This document shows positions 9,829-18,510 of a stretch of DNA of 64,000 bases, piece after piece. Position numbers and translations under genes: made by a program. A model generated the notes under the pieces. The model had not been told where the DNA came from and made no database searches. It was given only the letters and a program-made list of their open reading frames with translations. Origin of the DNA: an uncultured Prevotellaceae bacterium (GTDB taxonomy: Bacteria > Bacteroidota > Bacteroidia > Bacteroidales > Bacteroidaceae); assembly GCA_902779455.1 (NCBI GenBank), contig CACZBS010000008.1, forward strand, positions 55,174-119,173. Reading direction: 5' to 3'. How positions within the stretch are numbered: position 1 is the stretch's first letter; each line of letters starts with the position of its first letter.

Positions 9829-11682
9829 TCAGTTTTCGTAATCTATCTCATGGTCGAGCTGTTCGAGGAAATTGTCGAGCGTGTCCTGCTCGACGTCGCC
9901 CTGCATGAACTCTTTCTCGGCATCTTTGCGGATCTCTGCAATCCAGGCTCGGCGGGCACGGACGTAGTCCTCGCGGATGCGCTCACAGGCAGCGGCGTCG
10001 AGCTCGTCAAGATGGTAGTAGTCGAGAACGAGCTGATACGACCACGCCCAGCGATAGTCGCTGTAGTTGTCGTTGATTTCCTCGAAGCGCTCGAGCACCT
10101 GACCGATGCTCTCGAGCGATCCGTTCTTGATGTCGTCGATGAGACGCTGCTCCTCGCTCTCAGGCAGCAGCAGGCCACTGAGGTCGTTCCATATGCCTTT
10201 ACCCACCTCTGACTTCGGCTTCCCGAAGAATCCTTCCTTGACGGCACGCTTCAGCACGGCGCCCATGTAGATTCGGAGTGCGATGTCGTAGTATTTCAGT
10301 CCTTTCTGTAGCGACGAGGCGTTGATGACATACTCATGGAAGTTATAGGTTGTCACGTTGTCGCCCGAGGCATGGCGCAGGTCTTCGAGCACCTTGATAC
10401 CCTGAAGGATCTCGCCGACGGTGAAGGGCGAGAGCCAGTCGAAGTTGATGATCGACTTCTTCGACTGCTTGGAGCGTTTGTCGCGCTTAGGCCATTTCTT
10501 GATATCGCGATAAAGGCCGACGGTGGTGATGTTACGGCCTGGCACGAGATACATCGTCTCGCCATAGGCGATGAGATAGGAGAAAGGCAGGTTGCGCGTG
10601 TCAGGATGGTGCATCAGTTTGCCGAAGCAGACTGAGAAGGCGCCGATCGTGGCAGGCATGAGGACATAGGAGCCAGAGGCCGTCTTCGTGCCGCGCTCGA
10701 GGGTTCCCCAGTGGAGGGGCCCCATCTTGTAGGCATGGTTGGAGAAGTTGGTGTTCGAGCCTGCGTTATAGAACGAGAACTGTCCGCCAATGAGCAGGCT
10801 CGACTTGTGGTGCGAGGCAGAGAAGGGGCCGCAGAAGGCTGCACAGGCCTCGCCGTTGGCCATGAACGAGTTCGCGAAGAAGAGCGATGCCTCGGCCGTG
10901 AAGCCGTTAGTGATCTGACAGGCCTCGCCTACGAAGCAGTCCTGCATCTTCACAGAGTTGTTAATCGAGCAGCCGTCGCAGATGATGGAGTTCTCACAGA
11001 TGACGCCCGTGCCTATATATACGCTGGCGTCCTCGGAACTCAGGATGGTGCAGTCCGCCAGCCGCGAGGCACCGTTGATCTCACAGTCGCCCTTGATGAC
11101 GGTGTTGGTGATGTCCTTTGTGTTGATAATCTTCACGCGATTACCAACTGTGCCACGATCAGGCCGCGAGAATCGCACCTCGTCGTCGATGAGCTGGCGC
11201 AGGCGGCCAGTCAGCTGTTTGTCAGAGCTGTGCTTCACCATCAGGGCAGCCAGTTGCGAGTTGAGTTCGCGGAATAGCGTCACGTTGCCGTCGCCCATCT
11301 CGTTGAGCACGGAGATGGTCGAGCCAGCGCCATAGCTGGCCCCCTCGAGTGTCTCCATGGTCGAGATGTTCGAGATGTAGCAATCGTCGCCGATGGTGTA
11401 GTTATTGATGAAGTTGCCTACCTTCTCGATAAGGCAGTCGTTGCCCACCGACACGTTGCGAAGCGTCGCGTCGTTGATGCCAGAATGTTTGAAGAATCCT
11501 CGGCTCACCTCCACCTGCTTGTGGAAGGCTCCGAGGCGTATGTCGCCATAGAAGATGACGCGATGGAAGTTGTATGGTCTGAAGTCGTCGGCCACGAGCA
11601 CGCGATTCCAGTCCTCAGCCCAGCAGGCGTTCTGCTCGAGCACCAGGATCTCGTCTTTTGTCAGTTGTCTGTAGTCTCTCAT
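9829..11682 (-). CDS. DUF4954 family protein with left-handed beta-helix repeats
   Basis: At 617 residues this matches the Bacteroidetes DUF4954 family. Residues about 60-340 contain hexapeptide-like turns (VSVGNDCLIEKVGNFINNYTIGDDCYI; VYIGTGVICENSIICDGCSI), the signature of a left-handed beta-helix as in sugar acyltransferases and nucleotidyltransferases. The C-terminal ~220 residues are helical and charged. The reaction is not established; acyl or nucleotidyl transfer to a sugar is an inference from the fold. The gene sits 12 nt after hflX and 17 nt before the M16 peptidase in one operon. Confidence 0.8.
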   Translation of the reverse strand: MRDYRQLTKDEILVLEQNACWAEDWNRVLVADDFRPYNFHRVIFYGDIRLGAFHKQVEVSRGFFKHSGINDATLRNVSVGNDCLIEKVGNFINNYTIGDDCYISNISTMETLEGASYGAGSTISVLNEMGDGNVTLFRELNSQLAALMVKHSSDKQLTGRLRQLIDDEVRFSRPDRGTVGNRVKIINTKDITNTVIKGDCEINGASRLADCTILSSEDASVYIGTGVICENSIICDGCSINNSVKMQDCFVGEACQITNGFTAEASLFFANSFMANGEACAAFCGPFSASHHKSSLLIGGQFSFYNAGSNTNFSNHAYKMGPLHWGTLERGTKTASGSYVLMPATIGAFSVCFGKLMHHPDTRNLPFSYLIAYGETMYLVPGRNITTVGLYRDIKKWPKRDKRSKQSKKSIINFDWLSPFTVGEILQGIKVLEDLRHASGDNVTTYNFHEYVINASSLQKGLKYYDIALRIYMGAVLKRAVKEGFFGKPKSEVGKGIWNDLSGLLLPESEEQRLIDDIKNGSLESIGQVLERFEEINDNYSDYRWAWSYQLVLDYYHLDELDAAACERIREDYVRARRAWIAEIRKDAEKEFMQGDVEQDTLDNFLEQLDHEIDYEN

Positions 11683-11694
11683 AATTGTGTGGTG

Positions 11695-13044
11695 TTAAGG
11701 TTCGTCGATTTGGTAAAGGAAGTCATTGTAGGGATACTTCTGCACATGCAGCTGTCGCACCTTATTATATAATAACGCGCGAAGGCTGTCGATATTGTCT
11801 TTCTGCTTGGCAGATATAAAGATGCAATCGTCGTGCATGCGGGCCATCCAAGTCTGGCGCAGCTCATCGAGCGAGACGTTCTCGCGCGTGGCGGGCATCA
11901 GGTCGTCCTCGTCCTGCGGCGTCCATGTGTAAGCGTCAATCTTGTTGAACACGATCATCGAGGGTTTGTCGGCACACCCCAGGTCGCTCAGAGTCTGCTC
12001 CACCACGCGGATCTGCTCCTCGAAGTCGGGATGCGAGATGTCGACGACATGCACCAGCAGGTCGGCCTCGCGTACCTCGTCGAGCGTCGACTTGAACGAC
12101 TCCACGAGATCGCTGGGCAGCTTGCGGATGAAGCCCACCGTGTCGGCCAGCAGGAAGGGCAGGTTGTCGATGGTCATCTTGCGCACAGTGGTGTCGAGCG
12201 TGGCGAAGAGCTTGTTCTCAGCGAAGACGTCGCTCTTCGAGAGCAGGTTCATCAGCGTCGACTTGCCCACGTTGGTATAGCCCACGAGGGCCACGCGGAT
12301 GAGCCGCCCGCGATTCTTGCGCTGCGTGGTCTTCTGCTGGTCTATCTCCTGCAGGCGCTGCTTGAGCAGGGTGATGCGATGGAGAATGATACGACGGTCC
12401 ATCTCGAGCTGCGTCTCGCCAGGACCGCGCAGGCCTACGGAGCCTTTGCCGCCGCCAGAACCTGAGCCGCCGCCCTGACGCTCCAGGTGGGTCCAGAGCC
12501 GTTGCAGTCGGGGCAGCATGTAGCGATGCTGTGCCAGCTCCACCTGCGCCTTGGCCTCAGCCGTCTGGGCTCGCATGGCGAAGATGTCGAGAATCAGGCT
12601 GGTGCGGTCGAGAATCTTCACCTGCAGCTCCTTCTCAATGTTGCGCAACTGCTTGGCTGAGAGCTCGTCGTCGAAGATGACCATGCCCACGGGTTCTGGG
12701 GGAACGAGTTGAGAACTGGGAGTTGAGAACTGAGAGGTAAGAGCGACATAATTCTCAGTTTCCTGCTCTGAGTTCTCATTTTCAATCCATTCGTCGTAGG
12801 CGTCCTGACATTCCTTTATATATTGCTTGATTTCCAGCAGCTTTCCGCTGCCCACATAGGTCACGGCACTGGGGCCTCCCACGCGCTGAGTGAACCGCTT
12901 GACGGTGCGGGCGCCAGCCGTCGTGGCCAGAAACTCCAGCTCGTCGAGGTACTCCTTCGTCTTGGCTTCGTCCTGCTGGTTGGTGATCAGTCCAACGAGC
13001 ACGGCCGTTTCAGTCTTGGCTTCGGAGATGACAAATTCCTTCAT
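11695..13044 (-). CDS. hflX: ribosome-associated GTPase HflX
   Basis: HflX binds the large ribosomal subunit and can split stalled or hibernating ribosomes. The N-terminal nucleotide-binding domain ([18 protein letters not shown]), the helical linker ([20 protein letters not shown]) and the G domain are in order, with G1 GYTNVGKST, the switch ATLDTT, G3 DTVGF and NKID. The protein has 449 residues. About 26 residues (roughly 88-113) between [11 protein letters not shown] and [10 protein letters not shown] are extra relative to relatives and are encoded by a palindromic repeat (12706-12783). The gene heads the operon with the DUF4954 protein and M16 peptidase. A TAACTTTG box lies at 13075-13082. 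Confidence 0.95.
   Translation of the reverse strand: MKEFVISEAKTETAVLVGLITNQQDEAKTKEYLDELEFLATTAGARTVKRFTQRVGGPSAVTYVGSGKLLEIKQYIKECQDAYDEWIENENSEQETENYVALTSQFSTPSSQLVPPEPVGMVIFDDELSAKQLRNIEKELQVKILDRTSLILDIFAMRAQTAEAKAQVELAQHRYMLPRLQRLWTHLERQGGGSGSGGGKGSVGLRGPGETQLEMDRRIILHRITLLKQRLQEIDQQKTTQRKNRGRLIRVALVGYTNVGKSTLMNLLSKSDVFAENKLFATLDTTVRKMTIDNLPFLLADTVGFIRKLPSDLVESFKSTLDEVREADLLVHVVDISHPDFEEQIRVVEQTLSDLGCADKPSMIVFNKIDAYTWTPQDEDDLMPATRENVSLDELRQTWMARMHDDCIFISAKQKDNIDSLRALLYNKVRQLHVQKYPYNDFLYQIDEP
12706..12783. repeat. palindromic repeat inserted in frame inside hflX
   Basis: The plus strand carries GAGTTGAGAACTGGGAGTTG followed by another GAGAACTGAGAG unit, then a short centre, then the inverted units CTCAGTTTCC and CTGAGTTCTC. 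The span is about 78 nt (26 codons) and stays open in the hflX frame, adding a Glu/Asn/Ser-rich loop. It has the same architecture as the intragenic repeats in pyrG and purF. Confidence 0.65.
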
Positions 13045-13074
13045 TCAATATTGTCTTTATTAGATATTTGGCCA

Positions 13075-13082
13075 CAAAGTTA
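13075..13082 (-). promoter_or_regulatory. TAnnTTTG -7 box for the hflX operon
   Basis: TAACTTTG on the minus strand, 31 nt upstream of the hflX ATG and back to back with the rsmF promoter. Confidence 0.6.
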
Positions 13083-13157
13083 CAAATTCCGCTTCGTTTG
13101 CTCACTTTAGCGCAGTTAAATATCCTTAAACATAGACATTATTACGAAGATAATTAC

Positions 13158-13165
13158 TACTTTTG
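13158..13165 (+). promoter_or_regulatory. TAnnTTTG -7 box for the rRNA methyltransferase gene
   Basis: TACTTTTG on the plus strand lies 20 nt before the ATG at 13186, giving a very short leader. Confidence 0.45.
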
Positions 13166-13185
13166 CATGAAAATCACGACCCCGA

Positions 13186-14472
13186 ATGAACAGACAATTG
13201 CCTGAAGACTTTCTGTTGCTGGCACGCACGACGATGGGCGACGAGCGCTTCGCCCGCTTTATGGAAGCGTTCGACGAGGAGGCGCCTGCGAGCATCCGCC
13301 TCAATCCGCTCAAGGCGCAGGCTATGCAGGCAGAAGGAGGCGTCAGGGTGCCCTGGTGCTACGAGGGGTTCTATCTGCCCTCCCGCCCCAACTTCACGTT
13401 CGACCCCCTTCTGCATGCGGGCTGCTATTATGTGCAGGAGGCCGCCTCGATGTTCATATCGCATGTGGTCAGACTGCTCATCCCCCACCCCGTTGCGATG
13501 CTCGATCTCTGCGCTGCCCCTGGCGGCAAGTCGACGGCCCTGCTCGCGGCCCTGCCTGAGGGCAGCCACCTGGTGAGCAACGAGCCTGTGCGCCAGCGCT
13601 TTCAGGTGCTCAGCGAGAATTTGGCCAAGTGGGGCTATCCCAACCATACGGCGACCAACCGCTACCCCCGCGACTTCCGTCGCGACGGCGCCATGTTCGA
13701 CGCCATTCTCTGTGATGTGCCTTGCTCTGGCGAGGGCATGTTCCGCAAGGACCCACAGGCCGTCAGCGAGTGGAGCCTGCAGAACGTTGAGCGCTGTTGG
13801 CGCCTTCAGCGCGAGATCGTCAGCGACGCCTGGGCATGCCTCAAGCCTGGTGGACTGCTCATCTACTCCACTTGCACATTCAACACGCTGGAGAACGAGC
13901 AGAACGTCCGATGGATGCAGCAGGAGCTGGGCGCTGAGCCCCTGACAGTCGACATCCAGGCCGACTGGGGCATCACGGGGTCGCTGCTCGAGGGCTTCGA
14001 TGCCCCCGTCTATCGCTTCATCCCAGGCCTGACCCGCAGCGAAGGACTCTTCATGTGCGCCCTGCGCAAGCCCGGCGATGCGACAAAGGACCGCTGTGCG
14101 CACGACACAGCGCTGCTGTGTCGTCGACACAACGCCCCTTCGACCACCTCAAAGGGGCACTTCAAGAACGCCAAAGCAGAGGTGCCACAGCCTCAAGAGG
14201 CCCTTTTGGCCAGCGGCCCCAAGGGTGCCGTTGCCATCGTCGACGTCGATTATCCCACGGCCATCGCCTTCCTGCGCCGCGAAGCCATTACCTTGTCTCC
14301 AGACGCCCCACGCGGCTATGTCGCCGTCAGCTTCCTTGGCCATCCCCTTGGCTTTGCCAAGAACATCGGCCAGCGCGCCAACAACCTCTACCCCAAGGAA
14401 TGGGCCATACGCAGCACATACATCCCAGACGCCTATTCGCCCGTGATTATATCTGTCGATAAGGATGTGTAG
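13186..14472 (+). CDS. rsmF: rRNA cytosine-C5 methyltransferase (RsmF/Sun/NOL1 family)
   Basis: This SAM-dependent enzyme is predicted to make 5-methylcytosine in rRNA. The SAM motif LDLCAAPGGKST lies near residue 107. The two catalytic cysteines are in DVPCSGEG (about 182) and YSTCTFN (about 229), the family hallmark. The C-terminal ~100 residues (GYVAVSFLGHPLGFAKN) resemble the RNA-binding extension of RsmF-type proteins. Between them, about residues 298-335 form a low-complexity linker (TKDRCAHDTALLCRR...) encoded by hairpin-rich DNA at 14081-14153. The gene is divergent from hflX. The exact target base is not deducible, so the symbol is tentative. Confidence 0.85.
   Translation: MNRQLPEDFLLLARTTMGDERFARFMEAFDEEAPASIRLNPLKAQAMQAEGGVRVPWCYEGFYLPSRPNFTFDPLLHAGCYYVQEAASMFISHVVRLLIPHPVAMLDLCAAPGGKSTALLAALPEGSHLVSNEPVRQRFQVLSENLAKWGYPNHTATNRYPRDFRRDGAMFDAILCDVPCSGEGMFRKDPQAVSEWSLQNVERCWRLQREIVSDAWACLKPGGLLIYSTCTFNTLENEQNVRWMQQELGAEPLTVDIQADWGITGSLLEGFDAPVYRFIPGLTRSEGLFMCALRKPGDATKDRCAHDTALLCRRHNAPSTTSKGHFKNAKAEVPQPQEALLASGPKGAVAIVDVDYPTAIAFLRREAITLSPDAPRGYVAVSFLGHPLGFAKNIGQRANNLYPKEWAIRSTYIPDAYSPVIISVDKDV
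14081..14153. repeat. hairpin-rich segment in the rsmF linker
   Basis: CGACACAGC and GCTGTGTCG form a 9-bp stem with a 3-nt loop near 14104-14124. It is followed by GCCCCTT and AAGGGGC, a 7-bp stem with a 10-nt loop. The stretch remains open in the rsmF frame and encodes a linker between two domains. It may be a degenerate insertion of the kind seen in hflX, pyrG and purF. Confidence 0.4.
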
Positions 14473-14508
14473 TATGTTCAGGATTCTCCTCGCCAGCACT
14501 AACCAGGG

Positions 14509-16026
14509 CTATTCCTGGACATCGTGGCGGAAGAATCCGAATTGTGCCAATCCTTCCTGCCCGTAGCAGAAGACGCCCACTCGTATACCCTTCCAATAGC
14601 CCGCGCGCATCGTGAAGGCATTGCCTACAGGGACGAAGTGTTTGCCGTCTGTGCTATAGGAGAACTGATGCTCATTGCGACGACAGTCATTGGTCACGCG
14701 GAGATAGACTTTAGGCATATTCCCCGATTTCACCAGCGTGCGCTCTCCGTTGCGCTCAATGAACAGGCCCTGAGGACAGAGTCCGATGCCAAGAAACTGT
14801 TTGCCAGAGCAGAACAGCCCCGCGAAGCAGTTGCCGCGGGCCTCCACCAGTGTGGTGCTCTCACTTCGATAGCCTACAACTTTTTGTGTAAGCATGTTGC
14901 GACAAGCCTTCAAGCTGTCAGCAGGAAGGGCTTGCAGCGTCAGCCATCCATCTCGCTCTGACAGACTCCAGTGGGCCTCTGCAGGATTGTGGTTCCACTG
15001 CCATTGTAGGGCAAGCGGACTGTTGAAGTCTTCTCGCGGCGCGGATACGCTGTTTGCATGGTTCTGCTGGTTAGCGGTGGCCTTCGGCAGTGGGCACTGC
15101 CACTGTCTGACAGGCTCTCCGACACCATTGCCGTCTATATCGACTCCCATATAGGGCCAGTCGTCGAGCCAGCCGGCAGGCTGCAAGTGAACGACACGGC
15201 CCAGGACTGGCGTCTCTTGGAAATGGTAGAACCACCATTTGCCGTCGGGCGTATCGACCAGTGCCCCTTGGTGAGGACCATTGACCTGGGTCGAACCTTG
15301 TTCGAGGACGATGCGCCGCTCGTAAGGTCCGTAGATGTTTTTCGCCCTTAGCACGGTCTGCCATCCCTGCCCCACCCCGCCCTCGGGAATGATCAGGTAA
15401 TAGAAACCATTACGTTTCAGGAATTTAGTCCCTTCTGCCACAGGACCCGTATAGACTGTCACGCCCTCATCGAGCAGCTGACGGCCGTCGGCCGTCATGC
15501 GATGCACGATGATGGGGCCCGCACCGTGCCGGCTGCGCCCCAGATAGGCCTGTCCGTCGTCGTCCCAGAACGGACAAGGGTCTTCCCACTTCTCGACCCG
15601 CTTTACCAAATGGAGCGGACTCCATGGCCCATGGGCATCGACTGACGATGACATATAGAGTCCCTCGTCAGGAGTACAGAAGAAGATGAAGAACTTGCCG
15701 TCGTGATAGCGGATGGCAGGGGCCCAAGAGCCACCCGCATAGTGCTGATTGGTGTCCCAACCAGGCTCGTCGAAACGACTGTATACCTGACTGGCATAAC
15801 GCCAGTTCACCATGTCGTCGGACTCCAGCACCTGCATGCCGATGAAGTGGAAATCTGAAGCCACCATATAATATTTCTCGCCCACACGGATGACGTCGGG
15901 ATCAGAGAAGTCGGCATTCAATACGGGGTTGACATACGTTCCGTCGCCCAGATCGCCCCACTGGAGCTGGGCGTTGGCAGCCATCGTCATGATGATGAGG
16001 ATGCAAAAAAGGATCGTTCGTCTCAT
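14509..16026 (-). CDS. glycoside hydrolase family 43 (arabinofuranosidase/xylosidase type)
   Basis: A signal peptide (MRRTILFCILIIMTMAANAQ) precedes a five-bladed propeller domain. The GH43 acid residues are visible: Asp in FSDPDVI (about residue 41), Asp in WAPAIRYHDGKFF, and Glu in VAEGTKFLK. The C-terminal ~170 residues form a second beta-sandwich domain common in longer GH43 enzymes. It probably removes arabinose or xylose side chains from pectin or hemicellulose outside the cytoplasm. I chose ATG 16026 because the upstream in-frame start adds residues that do not fit a signal peptide. It begins 4 nt after the GH28 gene, so the two form an operon. Confidence 0.88.
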   Translation of the reverse strand: MRRTILFCILIIMTMAANAQLQWGDLGDGTYVNPVLNADFSDPDVIRVGEKYYMVASDFHFIGMQVLESDDMVNWRYASQVYSRFDEPGWDTNQHYAGGSWAPAIRYHDGKFFIFFCTPDEGLYMSSSVDAHGPWSPLHLVKRVEKWEDPCPFWDDDGQAYLGRSRHGAGPIIVHRMTADGRQLLDEGVTVYTGPVAEGTKFLKRNGFYYLIIPEGGVGQGWQTVLRAKNIYGPYERRIVLEQGSTQVNGPHQGALVDTPDGKWWFYHFQETPVLGRVVHLQPAGWLDDWPYMGVDIDGNGVGEPVRQWQCPLPKATANQQNHANSVSAPREDFNSPLALQWQWNHNPAEAHWSLSERDGWLTLQALPADSLKACRNMLTQKVVGYRSESTTLVEARGNCFAGLFCSGKQFLGIGLCPQGLFIERNGERTLVKSGNMPKVYLRVTNDCRRNEHQFSYSTDGKHFVPVGNAFTMRAGYWKGIRVGVFCYGQEGLAQFGFFRHDVQE

Positions 16027-16030
16027 AGGC

Positions 16031-17401
16031 TCACTCTGCGTCAATACGGACGAAGTCGGGACGCACATCCGTCTGCTCCGTCTCGATGGTCATATTGTTG
16101 AAGAAGACATTGCGGGCATGGCGCACGAAGAATCCCTTGGCAGGCAGGTTGCCCCACATCGTCGCCTCAGGATACTCCTTCTCTTTCTCATCAGCCACAG
16201 CCTCGTTGATGGCGTTCAGGTCTGACGACTGGATGCCTCCCTTGTGGTGAAGGGTGATGTCCGACAACCATATATTCTCGACTGGGTGGCCCGCCAGTCC
16301 TGTGATGCTGCAGCCCATGGAACCTGCCTTATAGATGTGAATATGACTGAGGTGGACGTGGTTAATACTGCCTACGTGGTCAATGGGCACGATATGTTCC
16401 ATGTCTTTACCGTTGGAGAGATAACCTCTGCCTCGATTACCCAGACGGATGAAGATGGGCGACTCCGTTCCTTCGACCGTGATGTCTGTGACGCTGACAT
16501 TCTCCATCACGCCACCGTCGACAATCTCCAGCGAGATGGCAGACGAGCCGATCCACTGACCAAAGAACTTTTCGCCCTGATCGTAGCTGGGTTTGATCAC
16601 GATGCCTGAGATGCTGATGTTGCGGAATCCGCCGTTGGTCTCCGTGCCGAGCTTGACGGCATTGCAATGGCTGCTGACCACGCAGTCGCTGATGCGGACA
16701 TTCTCGCAGAGACGGGGGGAGGTGGATTTCAGCGTGATGCCATCATCGTCGCTGTCGGCTATCACGCCTCTGACGATGACTTCATGACAGCCATCGATGT
16801 CGAGCGCATCGTTATTATAGTTGTTCCTGTTAAACACCTTGATGCCGTCGATCGTCAGACGGTCGCAGGCCAGGAAGTGCTGCATCCAGCAACCGCTGTT
16901 GCGAAGGGTGACATCCTTGATGGTGATGTCGCTGCTCTGTATGAAGCGCAGCAGGTGCGGACGGGTGATGCCCTCATCGTTCCACGACAGTTTCTTGAAG
17001 GCACGTCCACGGCCGTCGATGGTGCCAGTGCCTGTGATGGCCACATGGCTGACAGAGTCGGCATAGATGAGCTGGATCGTCGTGGTCTGCGTGCGCAGCG
17101 AAACGTAGCTTGACTTCATCGGCTTGTAATCCTCCAGATCTGTTGAACCGTAGAGCGTGGCGCCATGCTCCAAGTGCAGTTCCACGTTGCTCCGCAGCAC
17201 GATGCTGCCTGTGACGAATTGCCCCGAGGGCACCACCACGCGTCCACCGCCCTGTCGATGGCACATGTCGATAGCCGTCTGTATTGACGTGGTGCTCTTC
17301 GCCATCATGTTGTCCACAGCCCCAAAGTCCTTGATATTATAGTCGGCCGCCACAGCATTGACAGCGCCCGACAAAAAGAAAAGAAGCAACAGTTTCTTCA
17401 T
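16031..17401 (-). CDS. glycoside hydrolase family 28 (polygalacturonase-like)
   Basis: GH28 enzymes hydrolyse galacturonan or rhamnogalacturonan with a right-handed beta-helix. The start at 17401 gives a clean signal peptide (MKKLLLLFFLSGAVNAVAA) and a protein of about 456 residues. DNMMAKSTTSIQTAID at the N-terminus, NNDALDIDG and DSDDDGITLKS match the family's conserved acid positions, and SSHCNAVKLGTETNGGF occupies the GHG/RIK position in the diverged form seen in Bacteroidetes. It is the first gene of a pair with GH43. A TATCTTTG box is at 17433-17440 and a second candidate, TACCTTTG, at 17626-17633. Confidence 0.9.
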   Translation of the reverse strand: MKKLLLLFFLSGAVNAVAADYNIKDFGAVDNMMAKSTTSIQTAIDMCHRQGGGRVVVPSGQFVTGSIVLRSNVELHLEHGATLYGSTDLEDYKPMKSSYVSLRTQTTTIQLIYADSVSHVAITGTGTIDGRGRAFKKLSWNDEGITRPHLLRFIQSSDITIKDVTLRNSGCWMQHFLACDRLTIDGIKVFNRNNYNNDALDIDGCHEVIVRGVIADSDDDGITLKSTSPRLCENVRISDCVVSSHCNAVKLGTETNGGFRNISISGIVIKPSYDQGEKFFGQWIGSSAISLEIVDGGVMENVSVTDITVEGTESPIFIRLGNRGRGYLSNGKDMEHIVPIDHVGSINHVHLSHIHIYKAGSMGCSITGLAGHPVENIWLSDITLHHKGGIQSSDLNAINEAVADEKEKEYPEATMWGNLPAKGFFVRHARNVFFNNMTIETEQTDVRPDFVRIDAE

Positions 17402-17432
17402 ATCTCGCCTTGCATTATGTTTAACGTAATGG

Positions 17433-17440
17433 CAAAGATA
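17433..17440 (-). promoter_or_regulatory. TAnnTTTG -7 box for GH28-GH43
   Basis: TATCTTTG on the minus strand lies 32 nt upstream of the GH28 ATG. Confidence 0.55.
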
Positions 17441-17665
17441 CGAAATAATGCTGAAATCCAAAAGCATTTTTGGATGATTAACGCAGTTCAGCCCATAAAT
17501 AAAGGCATTTCGAGGAAAATTGAGGAAAGTCCGCAAGGTGCCGATGTTTTCGGGTAGTATCAATGACACTACACCATACAGCAAATTTCTCTCTGTCTCT
17601 GTCATACTTCTATAATAAGATGGCGCAAAGGTACAACAATTCTGCCGGACATACAAATAAATCCT

Positions 17666-17926
17666 TTGTTTATGCTGTCATGCGGGTCTGTGTGGACCTG
17701 CCACGGAAAAATCCGGGTGCGCCGAGGTGGCCAAGCCATCAATTATAGTGGGTGGCTTCACTCCAATGAGTACAGGCGCAATGCACTTGCCGATAACGTC
17801 AAGGCACAGGTGATAATGGATGATAAGCGAAACTTGTTCCTACATATCAACGAGACACCCATTGCTCAATGGTTTAAGGAGCAATTCGAGATAGGGCAAG
17901 AACAGCGGAGAGGAATCAGACGCTAA
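17666..17926 (+). pseudogene. 3' remnant of an unrecognised gene
   Basis: About 86 codons stay open and end in a hydrophilic segment (INYSGWLHSNEYRRNALADN, then VKAQVIMDDKRNLFLHINET). The frame has no convincing start: it opens at TTG or a weak ATG at 17672 inside AT-rich DNA. Its 3' end is followed 10 nt later by a textbook terminator. It therefore looks like the tail of a gene whose front has been lost. I cannot assign a family; a mobile-element origin is a guess from its position at the edge of the AT-rich island. Confidence 0.4.
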
Positions 17927-17935
17927 CATGGAATA

Positions 17936-17967
17936 GGGGGCGGAATACTATATCAAGCCCCCTTTTT
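17936..17967 (+). terminator. rho-independent terminator after the gene remnant
   Basis: GGGGGC (17936-17941) pairs with GCCCCC (17957-17962) and is followed by TTTTT. Confidence 0.75.
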
Positions 17968-18042
17968 CCTTCTCAATTTGGTTTATGTGCCTTTATTTTT
18001 CACTTTTTCCTTTGGAATGCCTATTATTTGGGAAAGTTTTTG

Positions 18043-18050
18043 TAAATTTG
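18043..18050 (+). promoter_or_regulatory. TAnnTTTG -7 box for the accessory operon
   Basis: TAAATTTG, followed by a purine-rich start region, lies upstream of the palindrome at 18092-18210 and the four-gene operon beginning at 18303. The implied leader is about 250 nt and would contain the whole palindrome. Confidence 0.5.
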
Positions 18051-18091
18051 CACCGTGTTATCTTAAGAGGCATAACTTATTGCTCAATTTT

Positions 18092-18210
18092 CTCTCTCGA
18101 ATCACCACCTCGGAAAAGAATACGAGCAAATATCCAAAAACGCAGAGGTCGCGCTCTATAGCGCAGACTTCTCCATAGCGTTTTTGGGGCTTGTGGTGAG
18201 CCTGAGAGAG
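18092..18210 (+). other. branched palindrome, candidate structured RNA or DNA element
   Basis: The outer stem pairs CTCTCTC (18092-18098) with GAGAGAG (18204-18210) and TCACCAC (18102-18108) with GTGGTGA (18193-18199). An inner stem pairs CCAAAAACGC (18134-18143) with GCGTTTTTGG (18178-18187). Inside it are AGAGGTC with AGACTTCT (imperfect) and GCGCT with AGCGC around a CTAT loop. The left bulge holds its own small CTCG/CGAG hairpin, giving a three-way-junction shape. It lies between a promoter and the first gene of the island operon. Function is unknown. Confidence 0.5.
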
Positions 18211-18302
18211 ATATGGCGGGGCTGCGCTTTTTGTGTATCAGCCCACCTGACGAACAGATTAATAGTAACAAATGATTAGGAGTGATGACTTAACACGAAG
18301 CA

Positions 18303-18503
18303 ATGATTAAGGCTATAAATGAATTGGGTGGAGGGGAACAACACATCCAAGACGTTACCGATTACATAAATACCCGTCATTTATATTCAAGAGGTGACAA
18401 TGCTACACTACCTGTCAATCAAGTAAGTGCGCGGCTTAATAGGTACAAGAATATCTTCGGTCGTGCAGATGGATTTATTTGGATAAAGGATAAGGTATAT
18501 TAA
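18303..18503 (+). CDS. small HARE-HTH-like winged-helix protein
   Basis: This 66-residue protein has the pattern of the HARE-HTH (HB1/ASXL/restriction endonuclease) fold. It starts IKAINELGGGEQHIQDVTDY, has a middle ATLPVNQVSARLNRY recognition-helix region and ends GFIWIKDKVY. That fold is usually found attached to nucleases, methylases or other DNA-acting proteins; here it stands alone. A 12-codon frame (ATG at about 18271) overlaps its start by a few bases and could couple translation. The membrane-protein gene begins 7 nt downstream. The assignment rests on pattern only. Confidence 0.5.
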   Translation: MIKAINELGGGEQHIQDVTDYINTRHLYSRGDNATLPVNQVSARLNRYKNIFGRADGFIWIKDKVY

Positions 18504-18510
18504 ACTGCTT

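Noticed and set aside
17402-17656. N-terminal extension of the GH28 protein
   Set aside because: The extra 85 residues lie before a perfect signal peptide and cross the promoter box at 17433.
18092-18210. Retron or diversity-generating retroelement RNA
   Set aside because: No reverse transcriptase gene is present in the window, so only an unassigned structured element is claimed.
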